From Methanosarcina sp. UBA293 (GTDB taxonomy: Archaea; Halobacteriota; Methanosarcinia; Methanosarcinales; Methanosarcinaceae): a DNA stretch of 10,868 nucleotides. Positions 1 to 5,964 of this stretch are shown in pieces. The notes below the pieces were generated by a model. The model had not been told where the DNA came from. It worked only from the letters and a program-made list of their open reading frames with translations, and did not search any database. The stretch lies in assembly GCA_002499445.1 (NCBI GenBank), contig DALS01000028.1:1-10868 (forward strand). Reading direction: 5' to 3'. A program made the position numbers and the translations under genes. Each line of letters opens with the position of its first letter. The stretch's first letter is position 1.

Positions 1-353
1 TAGTCAATGTGCCCAAGTTCCATGGTATCGGCACCAAAAGCTCTCTCGTGCATCATGCAGCCAACTAAACGGCTTGAGGGGATTCCAACCCCGCTGTTAC
101 CCTGGTCACCATCAAGCCTGAGGGTCCCGATGTCGTGAGTAACAGGGACTTCCATGCCATGCTCAACACTGACAGCCTTGCCTGGCATCATAAGGATTTC
201 TGCAAGCTTGTCAAGCTCATCAGCACTGAGGTCAGGAATCTCACCAAGATCGGCAGCATTGGCTATACCGGCTTCGAGTTCCTCCATAATCTTCTCTTTT
301 GTCAGGAAGATACGTTTACCGTCTCCCATACGCAAAGCATATTCAGTTGCCAT
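1..353 (-). CDS. mtbB: Dimethylamine:corrinoid methyltransferase MtbB, N-terminal part
   Basis: MtbB transfers a methyl group from dimethylamine to the Co(I) corrinoid carried by MtbC, in the cytoplasm. Only the first 117 codons lie in the window; the family is about 467 residues long and its pyrrolysine codon (near residue 356) would be outside. The N-terminus (MATEYALRMGDGKR, then KEKIMEELEAGIANAADLGE) and the segment ending in GADTMELGHID match my memory of MtbB, and the position downstream of mttP fits the known mtbC-mttB-mttC-mttP-mtbB1 order. The ATG at 353 is preceded by AAGGTGAT at Shine-Dalgarno distance. A 58-base gap separates it from the small membrane protein gene upstream, so cotranscription is likely. 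Identification is from sequence pattern and synteny, without a database search. Confidence 0.93.
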   Translation of the reverse strand, partial: MATEYALRMGDGKRIFLTKEKIMEELEAGIANAADLGEIPDLSADELDKLAEILMMPGKAVSVEHGMEVPVTHDIGTLRLDGDQGNSGVGIPSSRLVGCMMHERAFGADTMELGHID

Positions 354-411
354 TTATCATCACCTTTTTATTGTTTTTAATATTGAAATTTAAGAAGCTG
401 TGTTTTGGGAT

Positions 412-561
412 TCAGAACTTTGAGACAAAGGTTCTGGCCTGCCAGAGGGCCAATATCGCCAGAATCAGGATTAAAACCATCCACATGACATTGGCTTCCG
501 GAATGAAGGAATTTGCCCAGTAGCCATTGTAGGCTTCCATAGCCACTGCTGTTTGTGTCAT
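412..561 (-). CDS. Small single-pass membrane protein (49 aa) in methylamine operon
   Basis: I do not recognise a named family. The predicted protein is 49 residues, starts MTQTAVAMEAYNGYWANSF, and has one strongly hydrophobic helix at about residues 25-40 (VMWMVLILILAILALW) followed by a positively charged tail (QARTFVSKF). This predicts a short outside N-terminus and a cytoplasmic tail by the positive-inside rule. The ATG at 561 has a good ribosome site (CAGGAG, 8 bases away); a longer reading to 600 would overlap the previous gene and has no such site. It sits 16 bases after the winged-helix gene and 58 before mtbB, in the same orientation, so it is probably an operon member. An accessory subunit of the MttP permease, or a membrane anchor for the methyltransferase system, would fit; both are inference from position only. 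Confidence 0.75.
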   Translation of the reverse strand: MTQTAVAMEAYNGYWANSFIPEANVMWMVLILILAILALWQARTFVSKF

Positions 562-577
562 TTTTATTCTCCTGAGA

Positions 578-874
578 TTACAGACCTCTAAGGCAAGCAT
601 CGGATGCCCGGACTTTCCCGAAGTCAGTTATCGTGTATCTGTGCAGAAGGAAATCTTTTTTGTAGACTCCTTCTTCATCGACTTTCTGCTCCACATCCTT
701 TAGCATCCCTCCAGATGCCAGTTCAAGGATGTCAAAGTTGATGCTGTCCCTATGGAAATTGCTCTTCATGCCATACTCTTCCTGGATCTTTGAAACTATT
801 TCATAGTTCCAGTATTCCTTTCCATCCAGGAGAAGTTCAAGGATTCTGAACTTGATCGGACGATTTTTACCCAT
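578..874 (-). CDS. Winged-helix-like small protein (98 aa) between mttP and mtbB
   Basis: The protein is 98 residues (MGKNRPIKFRILELLLDGKEYW...). The pattern of helix-rich N-terminus (ILELLLDGKEYWNYEIVSKI), a central segment (FHRDSINFDILELASGGML) and a strand-like C-terminal part (KKDFLLHRYTITDFGKVRA) looks like a winged helix-turn-helix domain of the kind found in archaeal regulators, where YTITDFG resembles the common 'Y.lT..G' wing ending. No metal or ligand motif is visible. The ATG at 874 is chosen because GAGGTG lies six bases upstream; an in-frame GTG at 883 would overlap mttP and use that same site. It follows the mttP stop by one base, suggesting translational coupling. It may be a transcription regulator of methylamine genes or a protein-binding winged helix; the function is not established. 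Confidence 0.78.
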   Translation of the reverse strand: MGKNRPIKFRILELLLDGKEYWNYEIVSKIQEEYGMKSNFHRDSINFDILELASGGMLKDVEQKVDEEGVYKKDFLLHRYTITDFGKVRASDACLRGL

Positions 875-875
875 C

Positions 876-1922
876 TCATTCACCTCTTAGAGTTTCAAGC
901 GCACTTGAATCTTCAGTAAACATAACAAAACTCCCAACGATACAGAAAGTACCGCCTATGAGGATAGTCCAATCCGGAATATCTCCAAAGAAGAGGAAAA
1001 TGAAGATGATTGCACAGAATCCGTAAAGGTTTCCGATACCCTGGCCTCTTCCGACTCCGATAAGTGGGAAGGATTTGTACCAGCAGACATAACAGAAACC
1101 AAAAGTTATTCCTGCAAAGACCAAGATCAGTAGAGTTAAGGGTTCAAATGCCTGGAGAGCAAAGGAGTACATTGGAAAGCCAACTATTGCCAGGGTTGGC
1201 ACGATAATTATCCACCAGATGATGTTTTCTCCAAGGAACCGGAGGGTAAGCCCAACATCAGGTTCGGAAATATCTAATCCTTTGCCTGCAATTGCACCTT
1301 CAATACCCCAGCCTGCAGCAGCCATTAAACCACCAAGATACCCGATCCACTGGACATTGCCTGAAGAAAGTTCAGTCAGAAGCCCACCGCCAAAGATCGT
1401 AATCCCTCCAATGATGATGATTCCTATGCCCATTGCCGCTCTTCGGGAAATCTTTTCCCCATACCAGTAATAAGCAAGAATCGAGCCTATAACAGGATAA
1501 AGAAGGCCGGCAACAGCTGCAAATGCTCCTCCGATAAAACCCATAGCAATAAAAGAACCGAGAATTGCCATAGGACCACCGAAGATAGAGGCAAGAAAGA
1601 ACCATTTAGAACAGGGGTGAAATTCCCTTAGTGTTCTACCCAGTTCTCTGTATTTTCCAAGCACTCCATTCCAGAGCATAAGCGCAAACATAACAGTTAG
1701 TGCATTGAAGGCAGTGATCAAAACCGCAGTAATAACAAGGGATATACCATCTCCACTTGTTTTAGCAATAGAGCCATACATTCCGTCGAATGGATTAAGC
1801 ACCCAGACAACAGTTCCCGGCAGATACCAGATACCCCAGAACACAGCACAGAAAAGGGCCCACATATACCCTTTGCTGATTTTTCTTTTGCTTTCCTGTT
1901 TTTTAAAAGTTTTCAAATCCAC
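876..1922 (-). CDS. mttP: MttP, probable trimethylamine permease (DMT/EamA-like)
   Basis: Predicted 348-residue polytopic membrane protein, probably importing trimethylamine or related methylamines. It has a basic cytoplasmic N-terminus (MDLKTFKKQESKRKISKG) and about ten hydrophobic helices, beginning with ALFCAVFWGIWYLPGTVVWV and including the paired helices and glycine-rich stretches typical of the drug/metabolite transporter superfamily. The internal PVIGSILAYYWYGEKISRR segment resembles the end of an EamA half. The start is GTG at 1922, supported by AGGAGGG seven bases upstream. The gene lies between mttC and mtbB, exactly where mttP is known in Methanosarcina; the substrate is assigned from that context. 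A 371-base structured gap separates it from mttC, so it may also have its own promoter or RNA processing site. Confidence 0.9.
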   Translation of the reverse strand: MDLKTFKKQESKRKISKGYMWALFCAVFWGIWYLPGTVVWVLNPFDGMYGSIAKTSGDGISLVITAVLITAFNALTVMFALMLWNGVLGKYRELGRTLREFHPCSKWFFLASIFGGPMAILGSFIAMGFIGGAFAAVAGLLYPVIGSILAYYWYGEKISRRAAMGIGIIIIGGITIFGGGLLTELSSGNVQWIGYLGGLMAAAGWGIEGAIAGKGLDISEPDVGLTLRFLGENIIWWIIIVPTLAIVGFPMYSFALQAFEPLTLLILVFAGITFGFCYVCWYKSFPLIGVGRGQGIGNLYGFCAIIFIFLFFGDIPDWTILIGGTFCIVGSFVMFTEDSSALETLRGE

Positions 1923-1946
1923 AAAATTCCCTCCTTTTTTTCAGTA

Positions 1947-1994
1947 CTGTGGAACTCCCTCAGAGAAAGGAGCTTCCCAGTCTCTATTCCACAG
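1947..1994 (-). promoter_or_regulatory. Hairpin just upstream of mttP ribosome site
   Basis: CTGTGGAA (1947-1954) and TTCCACAG (1987-1994) form a perfect 8-bp stem, with CTCC/GGAG (1955-1958/1969-1972) able to pair inside. In the mttP transcript the stem ends about ten bases before the run of A and the AGGAGGG ribosome site. It could be an mRNA processing or stabilising structure between mttC and mttP, or a translational control element. The structure is seen; the role is inferred. Confidence 0.5.
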
Positions 1995-2058
1995 CCTGAA
2001 AGTGCAGCCTGCGAACTATTCTGTGGGAATTATTTGATAATCACTTTTAAATCCAATT

Positions 2059-2118
2059 TTAGCTACTTTGACAATCGTCCCTCTTATTGCCGTTTTTATA
2101 AGATTGTCATTTAGCTAA
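2059..2118. repeat. Imperfect 17/18-base inverted repeat enclosing a TATA-like box
   Basis: TTAGCTACTTTGACAATC (2059-2076) is matched on the opposite strand by 2102-2118: TTAGCTA and TGACAATC are identical in both arms and only the short centre differs (CTT against AA). The 25-base interior carries, on the minus strand, CTTATAAAAACGG, a plausible TATA box pointing toward mttP. It may be a regulator operator over an internal mttP promoter, or an RNA hairpin in the mttC-mttP spacer. Confidence 0.55.
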
Positions 2119-2152
2119 GCAGATTAACAGTTATATTATAATAATTCAGTAT

Positions 2153-2191
2153 GATGTGATCTGCAAGATGTTTCTTGTCCATGTACACATC
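2153..2191. repeat. Two-level hairpin in the mttC-mttP spacer
   Basis: GATGTG (2153-2158) pairs with CACATC (2186-2191), and inside it CAAGA (2164-2168) pairs with TCTTG (2173-2177) around a TGTT loop. It is one of three inverted-repeat structures in the 371-base gap between mttC and mttP. No T-rich tail follows on the minus strand, so an intrinsic terminator is not evident. Confidence 0.35.
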
Positions 2192-2293
2192 AGGGGTTGG
2201 CAAAACTGCACAAATAAAACTGTGACAGAAAATGTATTCCAGAGAACACACTTTCTACAGTTTAAACCGTTTGCTAAGTCTGCTTTATCAGGC

Positions 2294-2941
2294 TTAGAGA
2301 GCTGCTTTTACCTTGGCAACGGCATCGTTAGCGCTTTCACCGTAGATGTCTGCGCCGATCTTGTCTGCCCAGTCCTGAGTGACAGGAGCGCCTCCGACCA
2401 TTGTTTTTACCTGGTCGCGGAGACCTGCCTCTTTGAGTTGTTCCTCGAGCTGGATCTGGTTGACCATTGTGGTAGTCATAAGGGCAGAGGAGGCAACAAC
2501 CTGGGGTTTGAATTCCTTTACAGCATCGACATAGTTCTTAATTGGAACATCTCTTCCAAGGTCCACAACTTTGAAACCTGCAATGTTGAGCATGGAAGCC
2601 AAAATGTCCTTTCCGATGGAGTGGATGTCGCCCTCGATGGTTCCAAGAACAACGGTTCCGAGGCTCTTGGTCTGAGCCTGGCGCTTTTCCATCTCTGGGG
2701 TGATGACTTTTATACCTGCATTCATTGCCTCAGCGGCTGCAAGTACATGGGGCAGGAAAAGTTCACCCTGTCCAAACTTTTCACCTACTTCTTCCATGCC
2801 TGCAGTATAGCCTTTCTCAATAAGCTCTACAGGGTCAACTCCTGCAGCAAGAGCTTCTCCTGCGACTTCTGCTGCAAGTTCTTCGTCAAAATCAGTAATT
2901 GCTTCTTTTGCTTTTGCTATAATTTCTTCTTTGCTTGCCAT
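2294..2941 (-). CDS. mttC: Trimethylamine corrinoid protein MttC
   Basis: MttC carries the corrinoid methylated by MttB with the methyl group of trimethylamine; the methyl group is then passed to coenzyme M by the methylase MtbA, not encoded here. The 215-residue protein has the two-part architecture of this family: an N-terminal four-helix cap (about residues 1-90, including GMEEVGEKFG and LFLPHVLAAAEAM) and a Rossmann-like B12 domain (about 93-215). The cobalt-ligand motif DIHSIG is at 105-110 with His107 as lower ligand, followed by SSALM at 151-155 and the GG at 183-184, all intact. The N-terminus MASKEEIIAKAK and the position just after mttB distinguish it from MtbC. The ATG at 2941 has AGGAG eight bases upstream, 31 bases after the mttB stop. 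Confidence 0.95.
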   Translation of the reverse strand: MASKEEIIAKAKEAITDFDEELAAEVAGEALAAGVDPVELIEKGYTAGMEEVGEKFGQGELFLPHVLAAAEAMNAGIKVITPEMEKRQAQTKSLGTVVLGTIEGDIHSIGKDILASMLNIAGFKVVDLGRDVPIKNYVDAVKEFKPQVVASSALMTTTMVNQIQLEEQLKEAGLRDQVKTMVGGAPVTQDWADKIGADIYGESANDAVAKVKAAL

Positions 2942-2972
2942 CTTTAGATCTCCTGAATATCTGAATATGTAA

Positions 2973-4460
2973 TTACATGCCTCTGAAGGCTTTGTCAGCT
3001 CTGTCTACGACTGCCTTCATGTCCTTGAGGATGTCTGCATCGATTGGGGTTACCTGGTGGTTTTTAAGAACGTCTACGACCTTTTCGTGTGCGGCTGCTG
3101 CAAGGTCCTTTGCACCAGCTGCTTCCCAGTCTCCGTACATGCGCCTGTCAATGAGCATGGGGTCAGAGGGGTAGTTCACAAGCTGCCTGGTCTGTTTGAG
3201 AGCGAGGAAGTTATTTCCAATGCCTACTTTCTGGATGGATTCAACAGCAAGGGTTTCTTCAGAAACTGGAACTCCCTGGAGGGCTTTCTTTGTCATCTTG
3301 ATGATATCGTTGTCAATAACGAGCTGTTCCATTGAGAAGGTCATACCAAGCTCAAGCATTCCGGCTCCGTACAGGGTGTTTGCTCCTGCAAGGGCTGGGA
3401 AAAGAGTTGTCATTGTTTTTTCGTGGCCTGCCTGATTGTCCGGGATCTTTGCATCAGACTAGGTGCCTGCCACATAGGAGGGTAGGCCATAGAACTGGGC
3501 AAGTTTTGCGACTGCAGCGCTTATCAAGCCGAGTTCAGGAGATCCAACAGGAGCAGTGCCTTTCTTCAGATCAAAGGTTGTTGTGGAACTTCCGTACCAT
3601 ACTTTGCTTCCTGGGACAGTCAACTGGGCAAGCACAATTCCCGAAAGGACTTCGGCGTTGTGGGTAACAAGGGTTCCTGCAAGGTAAACTGGAGAAGAAC
3701 CACCTGACATTGCCATACTCAGGACGTTTACAGGGATTCCGAGACGGGCACCCTTAATGATTACCTGGCAAGCATTGACACTGAGTTCAAGAGGACTGGT
3801 TGGGCAGAGCAACATGGAAAAGATTGGTTTCTTCCTGGCTTCTTCCTCGTCGCCGCCGTAGTAGGCTTTTGCGATGTCCCAGTAGTATTCGACGTTCTCG
3901 CCGACAGGGTCAATGTGGTGGAAGTGCTTTGCAGTGTTGGTTAGAGGAGTGAATGTCTCGTGGACGTCCTGGGCACCGGTGCCCGCAACGTCTCTTGCAG
4001 AGACAGGGAGAGCAAAATAGTCGATGTTTTCTGCCCAGTCACAGAGTTTTGCGATGTCTGCAATGTCCTGTTCGACAGAGTCAACGGTTACATATTTGCC
4101 GTCCTGATACTTGCAGACCTTTACACCAGTACCGAAACAGGTCCAGTGAACCTTGCCGCCTGCTTCCTGAACGGTATTGTGCTTCTTGTCACGGCCCCAG
4201 AGGACAAATCTGGAGGGGGCGAGCTGAAGGGCTCTTCTTACAAGATATTCAGGGATCTTTACAATATTGGTCTTTTCATCAACATCACAACCATTTTCCT
4301 TGAAGATCTGCCTTGCTTCGGGGTCAGAGACCTGAACACCAGGGTTCATCAGAACTTCCATGGTTGCGTAGTGAATTGCTTTAAGTTCATCAGTGGTAAA
4401 AAGGTTTAATTCTACACCGTTAAGTGCGTTAAATCCAGCAACTGCATTATTTTTTGCCAT
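2973..4460 (-). CDS. mttB: Trimethylamine:corrinoid methyltransferase MttB with in-frame UAG
   Basis: MttB demethylates trimethylamine, moving the methyl group to the Co(I) corrinoid of MttC. Reading through one TAG gives 495 residues, the length I recall for Methanosarcina MttB. The TAG is codon 334, the position of pyrrolysine in this family; after it the same frame continues for 161 codons (SDAKIPDNQAGHEKTMTTLF... ending KAFRGM) to a TAA. The N-terminus MAKNNAVAGFNALNGVELN and TNTAKHFHH are MttB-like, and the fold is a TIM barrel with Pyl at the active site by family knowledge. A conventional caller would split it into two proteins ending at 3459 and starting at 3413. The ATG at 4460 has GGAGG eight bases upstream, 24 bases after mtbC. 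Confidence 0.97.
3459..3461 (-). other. In-frame amber codon decoded as pyrrolysine (Pyl334)
   Basis: The minus-strand codon TAG interrupts mttB after ...PSYVAGT and is followed in frame by SDAKIPDNQ. Continuous coding character on both sides, the codon number 334 and the absence of another stop until 2973 support insertion of pyrrolysine by tRNA-Pyl/PylS rather than termination or a pseudogene. The pyl genes are not in this window. Confidence 0.95.
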
Positions 4461-4484
4461 TTTTATAACCTCCGAAAAAATAAT

Positions 4485-5141
4485 TTAAACCAGCAATTCT
4501 TTTGCTTTTGTAACAGCTTCGCTTGCGTTTTCAGCGTAACAGTCTGCACCGATCTTGTCAGCCCAGGCCTGGGTTGCAGGGGCTCCGCCTACCATGACCT
4601 TTACTTTGTCCCTGAGCCCTTCCTCTTTGAGGAGCTCAATTACGTCCTTCTGCCCCTGAAGAGTTGTGGTCATAAGGGCAGAAATTCCAATCATATCAGC
4701 ATTGACTTCCTTTGCTTTTTCGATGAAATTCTTTATTGGGACATCGCGACCGATATCGTACACTTCAAAACCAGCGGACTGGAGCATTGTGGAAACGATG
4801 GCTTTTCCAATATCATGGACGTCACCTTCTACAGTACCGTTTACGATAACACCGAGCTTTGAGCCGGAGGCTCCTTCAGGCATAAGGTCCTTCAGGGCAT
4901 TGACTCCTGCAGTCATTGCATCGGCAGCCATCATAACGTGTGGCAAGAACAGTTTTCCTCTCTCGAAGAGGATACCAACCTCATTCATGCCTGCTGCAAG
5001 TCCATTCTCTATAATTTCGGAAGGTTCCAGTTCTCCTTTAGCTTTTTCAACTACAGCGAGTACTGTATCCTTCTTGCAGGAGATTATAGCACCTGCAAGC
5101 TCCTGAAGCAATTCTTCTTTGCTAATTATTGCATCCTCCAT
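4485..5141 (-). CDS. mtbC: Dimethylamine corrinoid protein MtbC
   Basis: MtbC receives the methyl group of dimethylamine from MtbB and delivers it for coenzyme M methylation. The product (218 residues from the ATG at 5141) has the N-terminal helical cap (EIIENGLAAGMNEVGILFERG, LFLPHVMMAADAM) and a B12 domain with DVHDIG at 107-112 (His109 as cobalt ligand), ISALMTTT at 153-160 and GG at 185-186. KEELLQELAGAIISCKK near the start is characteristic of MtbC. The start is uncertain: the ATG at 5141 has no ribosome site upstream, but GGAGG lies within codons 1-3 and would serve the ATT at 5126, which aligns with the usual MSKEELLQ start and gives 213 residues. A longer reading to 5189 adds unconvincing residues. 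It is the first gene of the operon. Confidence 0.94.
   Translation of the reverse strand: MEDAIISKEELLQELAGAIISCKKDTVLAVVEKAKGELEPSEIIENGLAAGMNEVGILFERGKLFLPHVMMAADAMTAGVNALKDLMPEGASGSKLGVIVNGTVEGDVHDIGKAIVSTMLQSAGFEVYDIGRDVPIKNFIEKAKEVNADMIGISALMTTTLQGQKDVIELLKEEGLRDKVKVMVGGAPATQAWADKIGADCYAENASEAVTKAKELLV
5135..5139 (-). promoter_or_regulatory. Shine-Dalgarno GGAGG inside the annotated mtbC start
   Basis: The minus strand reads ATGGAGGATGCAATAATTAGC. GGAGG overlaps the apparent ATG start and is spaced eight bases from the ATT codon (5126-5124) that begins ISKEELLQ. No comparable site precedes the ATG at 5141. This supports initiation at AUU, but does not prove it. Confidence 0.5.
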
Positions 5142-5178
5142 TTTTATTTTTTGAATGCAGAGACACTTTCCAGTAACC

Positions 5179-5278
5179 ATCACGAACAATCGTGATAATT
5201 AGGCTGAATATTCATGTCTTCGGGGAAGCCATGAAATATAGAAAGAAACTCACGATCATCATGGGTGGGAACCATGAT
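5179..5278 (-). promoter_or_regulatory. Structured 5' leader of the mtbC operon (three hairpins)
   Basis: Three successive inverted repeats lie in the predicted leader. ATCACGA/TCGTGAT (5179-5185/5190-5196) has a 4-base loop. TTCATG-T-CTTC/GAAG-C-CATGAA (5211-5221/5225-5235) has a GGG loop and one T/C mismatch, extended by ATA/TAT. ATCATGG/CCATGAT (5258-5264/5272-5278) has a 7-base loop. A fourth small hairpin, CATCT/AGATG (5392-5404), is near the predicted transcription start. Their clustering between promoter and start codon suggests post-transcriptional control or mRNA stabilisation. Confidence 0.55.
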
Positions 5279-5428
5279 CAACTCAAGCAAGACAATGAAA
5301 CCGTAAAGTATTCATGACTACGCTTACCGGGTTCATGAGTGTTTTAGCAGAGGGGGTGTTTTTGTGCCATTTTAAAATCCCGTCTGATAACCATCTTTCA
5401 GATGTCTCCGATAGAAGGTTCATTTTAC

Positions 5429-5447
5429 TTATATATATAATTTTTCG
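5429..5447 (-). promoter_or_regulatory. BRE/TATA promoter of the mtbC-mttB-mttC operon
   Basis: On the minus strand CGAAAAA (5447-5441) is followed directly by TTATATATATAA (5440-5429), a classical archaeal BRE plus TATA box. Initiation about 25 bases downstream would fall near 5405, giving a leader of roughly 265-280 nt before mtbC. The TATA is palindromic, but a purine-rich BRE is present only on the side that directs transcription into mtbC. Confidence 0.7.
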
Positions 5448-5886
5448 AAAAAACCGGATAAAAAAGGAGGATAGATAAATAGTTTGTGGTATGTGAAGCT
5501 ATATAAGTATATTGAGGAAGAAAACAAAATAGGATTATCAAAAATTATAAATACTAGACACTTAAAATGGCTTATTATAATGTTTTTTAGTTAAAATAAA
5601 AACGATTATATTTACAATAATTGCAGGATTTAAGTAAGAATTTAGATAAGAATTAATTAAGAGATCATTTTCGCCCAAACTTTTTTGAAGTAAGCACGAG
5701 GCGCTTCTTACTGATTTTAAATAAGTTTTGATTTTATTTTTAGGTATTATTTTCAAAAATGATTTGAAGATTTACTTACGAAAGAGTCTGTATCTCACAT
5801 CATCAATGCTTCCATTCGTCCAATGGAAAAAACAGAGAAAAATATATATGCCTGAATATTCCCCAGATAGAAAGGGTACTAAGGCT
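5448..5886. other. AT-rich spacer between hdrD-like gene and mtbC promoter
   Basis: No convincing gene is seen. Short open frames on either strand lack ribosome sites and have compositions expected from AT-rich DNA. The stretch contains further TATA-like strings (CTATATAAGTATATT near 5500 and AAAATATATATGCC near 5840) and one hairpin described separately at 5676-5730. It is the likely place for upstream regulator sites of the methylamine operon. Confidence 0.5.
5676..5730. repeat. Nested hairpin with U-rich plus-strand tail
   Basis: CAAACTT (5676-5682) pairs imperfectly with AAGTTTTG (5723-5730), and inside it AGTAAG (5689-5694) pairs perfectly with CTTACT (5707-5712). On the plus strand it is followed by a T-rich run to about 5742. 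It could be the end of a small plus-strand RNA or a chance structure in AT-rich DNA. Confidence 0.3.
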
Positions 5887-5945
5887 AAAAAACCCTTCAG
5901 AAACCCAGCTCTGTAGAAATCCTCTAAAAAAAGAAAAGCAAAAAT
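5887..5945 (-). terminator. T-rich terminator of the hdrD-like gene
   Basis: About 20 bases past the TGA at 5965, the transcript strand becomes TTTTTGCTTTTCTTTTTTT (5945-5926) and then has a second T6 run at 5892-5887. Oligo-T tracts without a strong stem are typical archaeal termination signals. It would insulate the gene from the mtbC promoter. Confidence 0.55.
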
Positions 5946-5964
5946 TATGTGGATTATGGCAAGA

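Noticed and set aside
2156..2947. 263-residue plus-strand open frame opposite mttC
   Set aside because: It is the antisense shadow of mttC, with an unnatural Cys/Phe-rich composition and no ribosome site.
2973..3413. Separate 146-residue protein starting MTTLFPALAG
   Set aside because: It is in frame with mttB beyond the UAG codon and represents its C-terminal part.
3953..4409. Plus-strand open frames of 116 and 149 residues opposite mttB
   Set aside because: They are shadows of the strongly supported mttB reading on the minus strand.
5728..5916. 62-residue plus-strand frame
   Set aside because: It lies in AT-rich spacer without a ribosome site or recognisable family features.
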